The notes under the pieces: generated by a model
What the model saw: only the letters and a program-made list of their open reading frames with translations
What the model was told of the DNA's origin: nothing
The model's database searches: none
Made by a program: the position numbers and the translations under genes
Shown: one piece after another, positions 8,628 through 17,076 of the stretch
Position numbering within the stretch: the first letter of the stretch is position 1
How the letters are laid out: every line of letters starts with the position of its first letter
DNA from: Bacteroidota bacterium
GTDB taxonomy: Bacteria; Bacteroidota; Ignavibacteria; UBA10030; UBA8401
Direction of reading: 5' to 3'
NCBI GenBank assembly: GCA_023229405.1
Contig: JALNZH010000013.1
Location: 1 to 27,764 of the forward strand
Length of the DNA stretch: 27,764 bases

Positions 8628-9914
8628 TTAATGTTTGAAAAATTCTGCAATCGCTTCCAACACAATATTCTGCTGGGAATGATCAGACAAATGCTTCAAC
8701 AACGCTTTACCGCTTTCTAGTTCCGTCGCACCGACGACTAATGAAAATTCGGCTTGCTGTCTGTCCGCTTCTTTCATCTGCGATTTCAGACTGCGTGCAA
8801 GAAGGTCGCATTCAGAAGCAATTCCCTGAGAACGGAGTTTCATTGTGGTTGTTAACACCCATTCCCTTGCTGCATCATCTGCCGCGGCAATAAATACTGT
8901 CGGACGCTGTTGTGGCGGTTGGAAACCTTTCTTCTCAAGGATCATCAACAACCGTTCCATTCCGGCCGCAAAACCGACGCTGGGTGTTTGTTTCCCGCCG
9001 AGTTCTTTCACTAACAAATCATATCGTCCGCCGCCAGCAAGAGCATCTTGTGAACCGAGTTCCGTACTGGTAATTTCAAATGCGGTCTTTGTGTAATAAT
9101 CCAATCCACGCACCAGACGGCCGTTTACCGTATATGGAATTCCATACGCCGTTAAGAGCGATTTTACTTTTGCAAAGTGTGTTGCACATTCTTCGTTCAG
9201 ATAGTCGGTAATCAATGGCATACCAGCGGTCAGTTTCTGATCGTTCTCATTTTTGGAGTCGAGCACACGCATTGGATTCTGATCGATCCGTTTCTGACTC
9301 TCCGTAGAAAGTTGTCCGGCAATTTTCTGCAACTCTGCGTTTAAAATTTCTTTATACTTCGGACGGCATTCTTCATCGCCGACAGAGTTAATCTGCAATG
9401 AATAGTTCGTAATCCCAAGCCGTTTGTAGATCTCTATCGTCATTGCAATGATCTCCACATCGGTCTCGGCTGTCGGCGATCCGATCGCTTCAGCTCCGAA
9501 CTGGTGAAATTGACGGAGTCTGCCGGCCTGAGGCCGCTCCTGCCGGAACATCGGTCCGATATAATAGACTTTCGACAAGGGAAGCGCTTCACCTAGATTA
9601 TTTTGGATGTATGCACGAATCGCTGATGCGGTTCCTTCGGGGCGGAGTGTAATGCTATCCCCGCTACGGTCCTGGAATGTATACATCTCCTTGCCGACAA
9701 TGTCCGTCAATTCGCCGATACTGCGGGCGAAGAGGGAGGTTGTTTCGAAAACGGGAGTGCGGATCTCTTTATAATTGAATTGGCGAAAAACCTCCCTGAT
9801 CGTCTGTTCGACGAATTGCCAGAGGGGTGTTTCGGACGGAAGGATATCTTTTGTGCCTTTGATCGAACGGTAATTCACTGGATAACGATTATCGTGAGAA
9901 GGAATTCTTCGCAT
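8628..9914 (-). CDS. hisS: Histidyl-tRNA synthetase
   Basis: This 428-residue class II synthetase charges tRNA-His with histidine in the cytoplasm, and its length is typical. Early in the protein YRSIKGTKDILPSE is the standard HisRS N-terminus. Class II motif 2 is seen as MFRQERPQAGRLRQFHQFG. The histidine-specific signatures are LVRGLDYYTKTAFEI and AGGGRYDLLV, and motif 3 is GFAAGMERLLMIL. The C-terminal anticodon-binding domain begins near PTVFIAA. The ATG start gives 12 residues before the conserved region, and the GTG at 9878 would start closer to it. Neither has a strong ribosome-binding site, so the start is uncertain. ptsN ends 35 bases upstream. Confidence 0.96.
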   Translation of the reverse strand: MRRIPSHDNRYPVNYRSIKGTKDILPSETPLWQFVEQTIREVFRQFNYKEIRTPVFETTSLFARSIGELTDIVGKEMYTFQDRSGDSITLRPEGTASAIRAYIQNNLGEALPLSKVYYIGPMFRQERPQAGRLRQFHQFGAEAIGSPTAETDVEIIAMTIEIYKRLGITNYSLQINSVGDEECRPKYKEILNAELQKIAGQLSTESQKRIDQNPMRVLDSKNENDQKLTAGMPLITDYLNEECATHFAKVKSLLTAYGIPYTVNGRLVRGLDYYTKTAFEITSTELGSQDALAGGGRYDLLVKELGGKQTPSVGFAAGMERLLMILEKKGFQPPQQRPTVFIAAADDAAREWVLTTTMKLRSQGIASECDLLARSLKSQMKEADRQQAEFSLVVGATELESGKALLKHLSDHSQQNIVLEAIAEFFKH

Positions 9915-9949
9915 TGTGCGCTGCGGATTGAAGGATCAGGAATGAAGTG

Positions 9950-10420
9950 TTAATTGTCAAAATACTGAGCTTCTTCGGTCTTAAAAATTTCGATCACTTC
10001 TTTCGGCGTTTTGGCTTCGAGCAGTTTCTTCCGGAAATCTTCTTTGTTCATCAACCTGGAAATACGGCTGAGCAGTTTGATGTGCGGACCGACCATGCTG
10101 TCTTTGCCAATCAGCAGAAAGATGAGATGAACCGGTTGTTCATCCAGCGATTCATAATCTATTGCTTCTTCCGTGATGGCAAACGCTGCTACGATATCCA
10201 AAACCGCATCGCATTTTCCGTGAGGGATGGCAAATCCGTTGCCGACTCCGGTGGACATGATCTTCTCTCGTTCGAAGATCGCTTCACGGACTTTTTCGAT
10301 ATCCATGATTTTACTGGAGTGGTTGACAATGGCAATCATTTCGTTGATGATTTCGTCTTTGGACTTGCCTTTGAGTTTTACCCGTACAACTGATTCGTCT
10401 AAAATATCACTGATCTTCAT
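9950..10420 (-). CDS. ptsN: PTS IIA (fructose/mannitol, PtsN-like) domain protein
   Basis: The 156-residue protein is a stand-alone PTS EIIA type-2 domain. The phosphorylatable histidine is His67, in GNGFAIPHGK (61-70), and the preceding EREKIMSTGVG matches the family. FLLIGKDSMVGPHIKLLSRISRLM is the typical second conserved block. No EIIB or EIIC transport domains are present, so a regulatory role like that of EIIA-Ntr is more likely than sugar uptake. No HPr, EI or HPr kinase gene is in the window, so the phosphodonor is unknown. It precedes hisS by 35 bases on the same strand and follows the nucleotidyltransferase fusion after a 248-base gap containing repeat-like sequence. Confidence 0.85.
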   Translation of the reverse strand: MKISDILDESVVRVKLKGKSKDEIINEMIAIVNHSSKIMDIEKVREAIFEREKIMSTGVGNGFAIPHGKCDAVLDIVAAFAITEEAIDYESLDEQPVHLIFLLIGKDSMVGPHIKLLSRISRLMNKEDFRKKLLEAKTPKEVIEIFKTEEAQYFDN

Positions 10421-10457
10421 GTGTCGATAATCTCCAAACTTTCAAACAGAGAGCGTA

Positions 10458-10621
10458 TTCAAAAAGTGTTTTAAATATACGATTTTCACAGAGCAAAAGG
10501 AAATAATTAATCAATCCAATAATGAGACATTTTTAAGAAAACGTCATGCTGAATTTCCGCCTGCCAATAAAAATTTGAATTGCAGGCAGGTGTTTCGGCG
10601 TCTAATTTTTCAAAAAGTGTT
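10458..10621. repeat. Repeat-rich intergenic segment: 13-bp direct repeat and imperfect palindrome
   Basis: In the gap between ptsN and the nucleotidyltransferase fusion, TTCAAAAAGTGTT occurs at 10458-10470 and again at 10609-10621. Between the copies lies a palindrome with arms CCTGCC (10560-10565) and GGCAGG (10585-10590), preceded by GTCATGCTGAA at 10543. The GTCATGCTGAA and CCTGCC...GGCAGG pieces look like a worn copy of an extragenic palindromic repeat. On the minus strand the hairpin could also help end transcription of the fusion gene, although no strong T-run follows it. No gene is visible between 10421 and 10668. Confidence 0.4.
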
Positions 10622-10668
10622 GATCTTTGTCAGCAGGATGAAGGTTTTTTCAAACAGCATCACCACCT

Positions 10669-13182
10669 TCAATCCCGCGTGTCACGCCATTCTACAATCT
10701 TCTCTTCGTATTGCGAAACGAGGATCTCCGCGAGTTCCTTGTCTGCAGATTCCGCGTGGACATGAAATGTCGGTTTTGCTCTGTCCGGCCACATCAGTAC
10801 GGAGGTGGATGCTTTATGATCAAGGACCAGTTTTACGCCATCCAGCAAAATGCGGTTCGGCTGGTTGTCCGTATCTTTCATCAGGTACCGCATCACACGT
10901 CCCTTTTTATCCCACGGCACGTGGATCACTTTTTTATTCATGTGCAGTTTGGGCACTTGTTTATCCAATTGTCCGAACCGCGTATTAGCGAGTGCGAGCA
11001 TTTCCAAAATCTTCGCAACGGAATACATACCGTCGCTGGCAAACAGGAAATCGGTGAAGATGAATCCACCTTTTGTTCCGCCGACGAATTTAATGTCTTC
11101 CTTCGTTGCCGCTTCCATCAGAGAAAGATGACTGTCGCGTGTCTTCACCACTTCAACACCCATATGCTCGGCGATCAGATCGATCTCCGCAGACGCAGTG
11201 ATCGGCACGGCTATTTTCTTTACTTCCGGATAGACTGTCAGGAACAAATGTGTAACGAGTGTCAGCAGACGGTCGGTCTCTACAAATTTTCCGTTTTCAT
11301 CTACGATCAAGCAACGTTCCGCGCCGGCATCAAGAATAAAACCAACATCGTAACCGAGCGAGGTGACAATATGAGACAATTGTGTTACGCCGTTTTCAAA
11401 CTCTTCATTGGTTCTCGTAATTTTTTTTGCATCCAGGTATGCATTCTGCGAAAGAACCTGCGCGTTGAATGATCCCAGGATGTTCGGGAAGATTGATGAT
11501 GCTATACCGCTGGAATAATCGATTACCAGTTTAAATTTGGACTGTATGATCGATTCCACATTAATCGTGGAAAGGAATTTCTGGATATAACTTTCCTGCG
11601 CCCGTTCAGGGAATGTGACGCCACCAACTTCATCCTGTTTTGCACGTGGAAAATCTTCGCCGAAAAAGAGCCGTTCCAGCGATTTTGTTTTACTGGTTGG
11701 CAGGTCTTTCCCTTTTGGATCAAAGAAAATGATATCAGTCAAATTTTTATCGACGGGTGATTTTCGCACGTGAATGCCGCCGGCATGTTTTCCGCTGCGT
11801 AATTCCTGCCGGAGAATGGGAATAGAAACAGCGCGCAAATCTCCCGCATCCACACCTGCAGACATCAGTCCGCACATCAGCGCACGGTTCATCATGCGGG
11901 AAACATTATCCGAATCGCGGCTCATCAAAATCTTTTTCCCTTTTCCTACTAGTCCACCGAATGCCGCACCGATTTTGGCGCCGAATTCAGGATTCATTTC
12001 AATATTAGATAATCCGGTGATGCGGGCGTCGGTAAAGAGGTCCTTCAACCATTTATCTTCCCACACAAGGGAGCGGGTGAGTACGGCACCGTCTTCCACC
12101 TCTTTTTCCGGCCATAATTTAATGTTGGGCGCCAGTTTACTCTCGATACCGATCACACATTTGTCTGAAATATATACGTTGTCGCTGATGATCGCGGAGT
12201 CGCCGATGGTGCACCATTTTGCCACAACGCACGAAGTTAATTCGGCCCGTTTGCCAATCTTTGTGTCGGACCAGATTACCGAATTGCGGATCACAGCTCC
12301 ATCCTCAACCACACAGTCGTTGCCGATCACCGATTTGATGATCTTCACGTTCTTGCCAATCTTGCAGTTTTTTCCGATCAACACTTTCCCTTGAATGTTT
12401 TCACTGGACGTTTCGATCACACTGTTTGCGCCGATGTATGCGCTGCCGACCATGTTCCCTTCGTGATGCAAATTTACGCCGTCGTCCAATGCATCGAGAT
12501 GTGCTTCCTGATATTCATTCAGATTGCCGACATCGCGCCAGTATCCTTCGGCGATGTAGCCGTATAAGCCCATGTCTTGTTCTAACATGGCAGGGAAAAG
12601 ATTCTTACTGAAATCGAATTCCTTCTGGTATGGAATCAGTTTCAGTACTTCCGGCTCTATAATATAAATACCGGTATTGATCGTGTCGCTGAATACTTCC
12701 CCCCACGAAGGTTTTTCCAAGAAGCGGGTGATCTTTCCGTTATTGTCCGTAATCACCACACCGAATGCGAGGGGATTGGTCGCGCGAGTAAGAACGAGTG
12801 TTGCTTTCGCTTTCTTCTGTTCGTGGAACTCAATCGCTTTCGTCAAATCGAAATCAGTCAGCACATCGCCGCTAATAATAATAAACCGTTCGTCCAGAAA
12901 ATCTGCGGCATTCCGCACACTACCTGCCGTGCCATAATCCGCTTCCGCTTTCCGGTACTGCATTTTAATTCCGAACTTCGCTCCATCTCCGAAATGTCCT
13001 GTGATGATATCCGGTTGGTAGAACAATGTTGAGACGATCTCTGTGATGCCATGTTTTTTTAACAAATCGACGATGTGCTGCATCATCGGTTTGTTCATCA
13101 TGGGAACCATCGGTTTAGGAATGTTGCACGTAAGTGGACGGAGCCGGGTGCCGAAACCGCCGGACATTATGACTGCTTTCAT
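10669..13182 (-). CDS. Sugar-phosphate nucleotidyltransferase fused to a degenerate phosphohexomutase domain (ManC/GlmU-like)
   Basis: I place the start at 13182 (837 residues), where MKAVIMSGGFGTRLRPLT is the canonical N-terminus. An upstream in-frame ATG at 13254 would only add a non-homologous leader. Residues 1-235 are a nucleotidyltransferase with the loop GGFGTRLRPLTCNIPKP (8-24), the metal-binding SGDVLTD (104-110) and YWRDVGN (214-220). Residues 245-375 form a left-handed beta-helix of hexapeptide repeats. Residues 385-837 follow the phosphomannomutase/phosphoglucomutase fold, but its hallmark motifs are gone: HVRKSP (471-476) replaces the phosphoserine loop TASHNP, DAGAER (618-623) replaces DGDxDR, GGTKGGF replaces the sugar-binding GExSGH, and WPDRAKP (798-804) replaces RPSGTEP. 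It therefore probably makes an NDP-sugar (GDP-mannose or NDP-glucose) for glycan synthesis but should not isomerise hexose phosphates. The nucleotide and sugar are inferred. Confidence 0.88.
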   Translation of the reverse strand: MKAVIMSGGFGTRLRPLTCNIPKPMVPMMNKPMMQHIVDLLKKHGITEIVSTLFYQPDIITGHFGDGAKFGIKMQYRKAEADYGTAGSVRNAADFLDERFIIISGDVLTDFDLTKAIEFHEQKKAKATLVLTRATNPLAFGVVITDNNGKITRFLEKPSWGEVFSDTINTGIYIIEPEVLKLIPYQKEFDFSKNLFPAMLEQDMGLYGYIAEGYWRDVGNLNEYQEAHLDALDDGVNLHHEGNMVGSAYIGANSVIETSSENIQGKVLIGKNCKIGKNVKIIKSVIGNDCVVEDGAVIRNSVIWSDTKIGKRAELTSCVVAKWCTIGDSAIISDNVYISDKCVIGIESKLAPNIKLWPEKEVEDGAVLTRSLVWEDKWLKDLFTDARITGLSNIEMNPEFGAKIGAAFGGLVGKGKKILMSRDSDNVSRMMNRALMCGLMSAGVDAGDLRAVSIPILRQELRSGKHAGGIHVRKSPVDKNLTDIIFFDPKGKDLPTSKTKSLERLFFGEDFPRAKQDEVGGVTFPERAQESYIQKFLSTINVESIIQSKFKLVIDYSSGIASSIFPNILGSFNAQVLSQNAYLDAKKITRTNEEFENGVTQLSHIVTSLGYDVGFILDAGAERCLIVDENGKFVETDRLLTLVTHLFLTVYPEVKKIAVPITASAEIDLIAEHMGVEVVKTRDSHLSLMEAATKEDIKFVGGTKGGFIFTDFLFASDGMYSVAKILEMLALANTRFGQLDKQVPKLHMNKKVIHVPWDKKGRVMRYLMKDTDNQPNRILLDGVKLVLDHKASTSVLMWPDRAKPTFHVHAESADKELAEILVSQYEEKIVEWRDTRD

Positions 13183-13317
13183 AGTAAATGCTCTACTGTG
13201 TGTGATTGGAATTTCTAGTTTGAGTGTAGGTAAAAATTGAAACCAGTGCAACATCTATTTTGTCAAAAAGAACCAATGATTGCCGAATTGGATTAACAAG
13301 TTGTAATGAATTCTTCA

Positions 13318-13346
13318 TTGACTTTAGAACGAATTATCGGTAAATT
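13318..13346 (+). promoter_or_regulatory. Candidate sigma-70 promoter for the GAF/GGDEF gene
   Basis: TTGACT (13318-13323) and TAAATT (13341-13346) are separated by 17 bases and lie 42 bases before the start codon. They match the classical -35 box at 5 of 6 and the -10 box at 4 of 6 positions. The site falls in the divergent gap between the nucleotidyltransferase fusion and the GAF/GGDEF gene. If this organism uses Bacteroidota-type promoters, the consensus would differ. Confidence 0.35.
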
Positions 13347-13388
13347 CTTCAATCTTTTTGCGGTTTCCTAACGTTCAAGGACTCATTA

Positions 13389-15311
13389 ATGCCGGATAAT
13401 CAACGGGAACTTGTCCAATCTAATACGAGTCATTCTCTATTAGATGAGATGGTTCTCGTCGGTGTGGGAGTCCTTCTCGTATTTTTAGGCGTGTTCAGTT
13501 CCGTGCCGTTCACCAGCATCGCTTCTGTTGGTATCGGCGCTTTTCTTTTCTACACAGCATACGAATCGTATCGTTTGAAATTCGGAACGGAGACCACGAA
13601 GAACGATAATGAGAACATTGGGAGCGAAGAAGAGTTAAAAGAAGAATCATTCTTTGTAGACCGGGAAGTTGAGCAAAGGGAAGAGGAAGAAGAGCTGGAA
13701 GATAGAGGGCCATTCATTCCTGTTAAAAAATCGGAACCGGTACAGAGGCAGTGTGAACCCGAACGGACAACGAATAGAATTTCCGCAACTGAATATTTCG
13801 AAGAACAACAACCACCGTCAATGAGTCAGGCAGAACCGCAGAGCGAGTTCAATAATTTATTGTTAAAGACGCTGCAGATCGTCAAAGAAGTGTGCTTTGC
13901 GCATACTGTGACGTTCTTCTGGGTGAAAGCGGAAACACGCCAACTTGTGGTGGAAGGGAAAATTACGGACTCGACTGCATTTACGCAAGAGAGAAAACTC
14001 CCACTCGGAGTCGACATCATCAGCAGAATTGGGAGCAACGGACAACAGCAGGTGGTAAACAATATCCTCCCGGAAACGGAACGCGATATCCTCTGTTATT
14101 ATAAGAATTTACAGGATATTCGTTCTTTCATCGGAGTGCCGGTATTTTATGTGGGCGACACATCGCATCAGCCAATTGGTGTGCTGGCGGTGGACAGTAA
14201 AGCGCCGGATGCGTACGGTGAAGAAACATTTGCCGTACTGTCGCACGTATCGAAGTTGATCTCTTCCATGTTGATCAGCTATACGGAAAAGTACGATTTG
14301 TTCGCAGATGTAAAGTTAATTGAAGCGGACACGAAACTGAAAAAGAAGATCTCCGCACATCCCGCAATCAGCTCAGTAGTAAACGCACTCTCCAGTGAAT
14401 TGGAGAATATTGTTTCATGGGAATCGATAACCATTATATTGTATGATGAGGGGCAGGGTGCCTGGGGTATTGCCTCCGTGCGAGTGCGAGGAAACGACCG
14501 GTTTGTTTCACCAAAACAGTTAATCGATTTTGACAATAGTATTGTCGGTCATTCCATACGCTCCAACAGCCTGCAGTCGGTGGATCTTGCACGTAATACG
14601 ACTATGATTTTTAATAACCATGAACAAGCGTCCGACGTGCTCAAGCAGGGAATGATGGTTGTTGCTCCGGTATCCTCAGGCGGAAAATGTTATGGTGCAG
14701 TCGTTGTTACCGAGCGGAGGGTGAATGCGTATACCAAAAAAGATCTGGCGGCAATCCAATTCCTTGCTGCGACCATAGCACCGGAGTTCGAGATTACGGA
14801 ACTGAACACGATCGTGAACGAACATATTGCGGTGGATGAACTGACAGGCACGTTGACAAAAAAATTTTTTACCACGCGCATATCGGAAGAATTGTACCGG
14901 GCAACGGAACGGGAAGAGGATCTGAGCCTGGTATTTGTAACGGTGTATAATATTTCAGACATCGAGCAGCGGTATGATCGCGACGGGAAGGATGCGGCAC
15001 TGGTTCATGTTGCACGCCATTTACGTGCAAGTGTTCGGCCGTACGATATTGTAGCGCGGTTTGATGCTTCGACATTTGCCGTCGTGCTTGCCGATACCAT
15101 TGCGAATGATGCATTTTTGTGGGCGGAAAAATTGCGCACGGCCATAGCCGGCAGCATCGTTTCGGTCGGCAGAAAAAGCTTTTCGATTTCCGTAACAATC
15201 GGAGTCAGCGGCGCTTCAGCGAAAATGTCCGGCGATGAACTGGTGAAGAACGCTTCGCATGTACTCGATCTTGCGAAGAAGGCGGGCGGAAATATAGTAC
15301 GGGTGTTCTGA
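13389..15311 (+). CDS. Membrane-anchored GAF-GAF protein with degenerate GGDEF domain
   Basis: The 640-residue protein begins with one hydrophobic hairpin or two short membrane segments (about 22-56), followed by a Glu-rich linker (about 70-105). Two GAF-like sensory domains follow at about 150-290 and 305-470. A GGDEF-type domain runs from DELTG at 483 to the C-terminus. The catalytic motif is lost: FDASTF (558-563) replaces YGGDEF, and the metal-binding xDxDxFK strand is replaced by VTVYNISDI. It should not synthesise c-di-GMP. An RxxD inhibitory-site motif (RPYD, 550-553) remains at exactly the right spacing, so binding of c-di-GMP is possible, as in PelD. AAGGA (13377-13381) precedes the ATG. 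The stop overlaps the deoB start by one base, so the two are co-translated. Confidence 0.85.
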   Translation: MPDNQRELVQSNTSHSLLDEMVLVGVGVLLVFLGVFSSVPFTSIASVGIGAFLFYTAYESYRLKFGTETTKNDNENIGSEEELKEESFFVDREVEQREEEEELEDRGPFIPVKKSEPVQRQCEPERTTNRISATEYFEEQQPPSMSQAEPQSEFNNLLLKTLQIVKEVCFAHTVTFFWVKAETRQLVVEGKITDSTAFTQERKLPLGVDIISRIGSNGQQQVVNNILPETERDILCYYKNLQDIRSFIGVPVFYVGDTSHQPIGVLAVDSKAPDAYGEETFAVLSHVSKLISSMLISYTEKYDLFADVKLIEADTKLKKKISAHPAISSVVNALSSELENIVSWESITIILYDEGQGAWGIASVRVRGNDRFVSPKQLIDFDNSIVGHSIRSNSLQSVDLARNTTMIFNNHEQASDVLKQGMMVVAPVSSGGKCYGAVVVTERRVNAYTKKDLAAIQFLAATIAPEFEITELNTIVNEHIAVDELTGTLTKKFFTTRISEELYRATEREEDLSLVFVTVYNISDIEQRYDRDGKDAALVHVARHLRASVRPYDIVARFDASTFAVVLADTIANDAFLWAEKLRTAIAGSIVSVGRKSFSISVTIGVSGASAKMSGDELVKNASHVLDLAKKAGGNIVRVF

Positions 15312-16495
15312 TGAAAAAGAACGGGAAAGTAGTCTGTATCGTTTTAGACGGTGTCGGTATCGGCGCCGCTCCGGACGCGCATCTCTATCATGATGAGTCG
15401 GCAAATACATTTTGTAACACCGCAATAAAGACCGGCGGTCTGCATATGCCAAACATGGCGTTGCTGGGATTGGGAAATATCGCAGAAATTATGGGGATTC
15501 CGAAGCAATCCTCCGCAAATGGAAATTTTGGAAAGATGCGCGAAGTTTCTAAAGGTAAGGACAGTACGACCGGACATTGGGAATTTTCGGGTATTATATT
15601 AGAGAAAGATTTTCCGTATTATCCGAACGGATTCCCTGCGGATGTGATAGAAATGTTTTGCTCACTCACCGGTTGCAAAAAAGTGCTGGGAAACAAAGCG
15701 GCGTCGGGGACGGTGATTCTGGAGGAACTTGGAGCGGAGCATGAGCGGACAGGATTCCCAATCATCTATACCTCGGCCGATTCTGTATTTCAAATTGCCG
15801 CGAATGAACAGGTGATTCCGCTGGAGCGGTTATATGAATTATGCACCATCGCTCGTCATCAAGTGATGGTGGGACCGCATGCGGTCGGACGGGTGATTGC
15901 ACGTCCATTCGCCGGTTCGAACGGTAAATATCAGCGGACGACGAACCGGAGAGATTTTTCGCTGCTGCCTCCGGCGCTCACTATGCTGGATATTCTTTTT
16001 AAGCATCATATCCCGACTGTCGCGATCGGTAAGATCGACGATTTATTTGCTGGAAAAAGTTTAAGCGAAAAGATACACACAAAATCGAATGCGGAAGGAA
16101 TTGAAGAGACGATTGCGTGGGCGAACAAAACTCCGAATGGTTTTGTTTTTACGAACCTGGTTGATTTTGATGCACTCTTCGGACACCGACAGGATGCGGA
16201 TGGGATGAAGGGTGCATTGGAGTATTTTGATATGCAGCTTCCACGGATTCTTACTGCGATGCACGGAGATGATCTTCTGGTCATCACCGCTGATCATGGG
16301 AACGATCCGACGGACAACAGCACCGACCATTCGCGGGAATATGTGCCGTTGGTGGTCTATTCACCAAACGGAAAAAAAAATGTCGACCTCGGAATCCGGC
16401 AAACATTTGCAGATCTTGGGAAAACCGTGGTGCACTATTTTGGCTTTGAGCATAATGAATTAAAAGGGACTAGTTTTCTTTCTCAGGTTTTGTAA
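15311..16495 (+). CDS. deoB: Phosphopentomutase
   Basis: This 394-residue protein belongs to the alkaline-phosphatase superfamily. It interconverts ribose-1-phosphate (or deoxyribose-1-phosphate) and the 5-phosphate in nucleoside salvage. The first metal-binding motif is VLDGVGIGAAPDA near the N-terminus. The active-site threonine region is KGKDSTTGHWEFSG, and the late metal ligands are in ITADHGNDPTDNSTDHSREY, where the DHGNDP and STDHSRE clusters match DeoB closely. The length agrees with the family. The start codon shares a base with the upstream stop (TGATG), indicating translational coupling with the GAF/GGDEF gene, an unusual partner. No nucleoside phosphorylase or deoC is nearby. Confidence 0.94.
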   Translation: MKKNGKVVCIVLDGVGIGAAPDAHLYHDESANTFCNTAIKTGGLHMPNMALLGLGNIAEIMGIPKQSSANGNFGKMREVSKGKDSTTGHWEFSGIILEKDFPYYPNGFPADVIEMFCSLTGCKKVLGNKAASGTVILEELGAEHERTGFPIIYTSADSVFQIAANEQVIPLERLYELCTIARHQVMVGPHAVGRVIARPFAGSNGKYQRTTNRRDFSLLPPALTMLDILFKHHIPTVAIGKIDDLFAGKSLSEKIHTKSNAEGIEETIAWANKTPNGFVFTNLVDFDALFGHRQDADGMKGALEYFDMQLPRILTAMHGDDLLVITADHGNDPTDNSTDHSREYVPLVVYSPNGKKNVDLGIRQTFADLGKTVVHYFGFEHNELKGTSFLSQVL

Positions 16496-16532
16496 GCTCG
16501 AAATTTGCCAAACCCGACTGTCACTCAACAAT

Positions 16533-16661
16533 ATGGAAAAAAAGCAAAAACACAGTGTGCAGTTTGAAGACCGTGAACATGTGATATCTTTTCTGGACTC
16601 ACAAGGTGTGCTGAGCGGGAATAAGAAGTTTGCCGAACGCGTAAAACGGTTGATGGCGTGA
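16533..16661 (+). CDS. Small ORF, possible antitoxin of a decayed toxin-antitoxin pair (42 aa)
   Basis: This short frame starts at the ATG at 16533 and ends with TGA at 16659-16661. It encodes a charged 42-residue peptide beginning MEKKQKHSVQFEDREHV. Its stop overlaps the GTG that begins the PIN-domain remnant (GTGA), the arrangement typical of VapBC-type antitoxin-toxin pairs. I see no ribosome-binding site and cannot assign an antitoxin fold, and the frame is open upstream back to at least 16491, so the start may be lost. Function is inferred only from position and the downstream toxin remnant, and the frame may itself be a fragment. Confidence 0.45.
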   Translation: MEKKQKHSVQFEDREHVISFLDSQGVLSGNKKFAERVKRLMA

Positions 16662-17076
16662 GTGTAAAAAAGATTGTTGTCGATTCCAGCATTATTGTGG
16701 ACCATGTAACGACGAAACGGTAGCGATCGTAATTATGGGAATTGTCAGAGCACTATTTTTGCTATACGACGATCTTTAAAGCCATTGAACTTTTTGCTGC
16801 TGTATGGAGTCTAATGAAACACAAATGCGGCAGGATGCAATGGGTGCCCTGAAAGTGTTCGGAAAAAACCCAAAAAGTGAAAAGAATATTGCGGCAGTCG
16901 TTTCGTCTTCAACAAAAAGGGATTTTGCATTGCTGATCGCGATCGTCTGAATTGAAAGCAAATTGCCGATTATAACGCTGAATCCAAAACGGTTTGTTTG
17001 CATCAAATATATTGAAATCATGACAGTTAAGGATCTCGCGCTTTCTGCAAAAATAAAATTTAACTGCAAACGATAG
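16658..17076 (+). pseudogene. Decayed PIN-domain (VapC-like) toxin gene
   Basis: Translating across frames recovers a PIN domain. From GTG 16658 the frame reads KKIVVDSSIIVDHV, with the first acidic residue at 16682. It then meets TAG (16721) and TAA (16730), but the same frame continues with YTTIFKAIELFAAVWSLM, whose Glu (16787) is 35 codons after the Asp, the normal PIN spacing. A frameshift near 16815-16835 moves to a frame reading DAMGALKVFGK and then KRDFALLIAIV, which holds the third acidic residue (16921). After a TGA (16948) it reads IESKLPIITLNPKRF, the classical C-terminal PIN motif. The frame closes at TAG 17074. Three stops plus a frameshift make it inactive. Intact relatives are Mg2+-dependent RNases that form toxin-antitoxin pairs. 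Confidence 0.75.

Noticed and set aside
10575..13240. Several plus-strand frames of 60-250 codons opposite the nucleotidyltransferase fusion
   Set aside because: They lie opposite a well-supported 837-codon gene and show no protein-family motifs.
13183..13254. N-terminal extension of the nucleotidyltransferase fusion to an upstream ATG
   Set aside because: The canonical family N-terminus (MKAVIMSGGFGTRLRP) begins at 13182, and the 24 extra residues have no family counterpart and overlap the divergent promoter region.
16658..17076. Programmed frameshifting or TGA recoding in the PIN gene
   Set aside because: It would need two different stop suppressions, a TGA readthrough and a frameshift with no slippery site visible. 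Gene decay is simpler.
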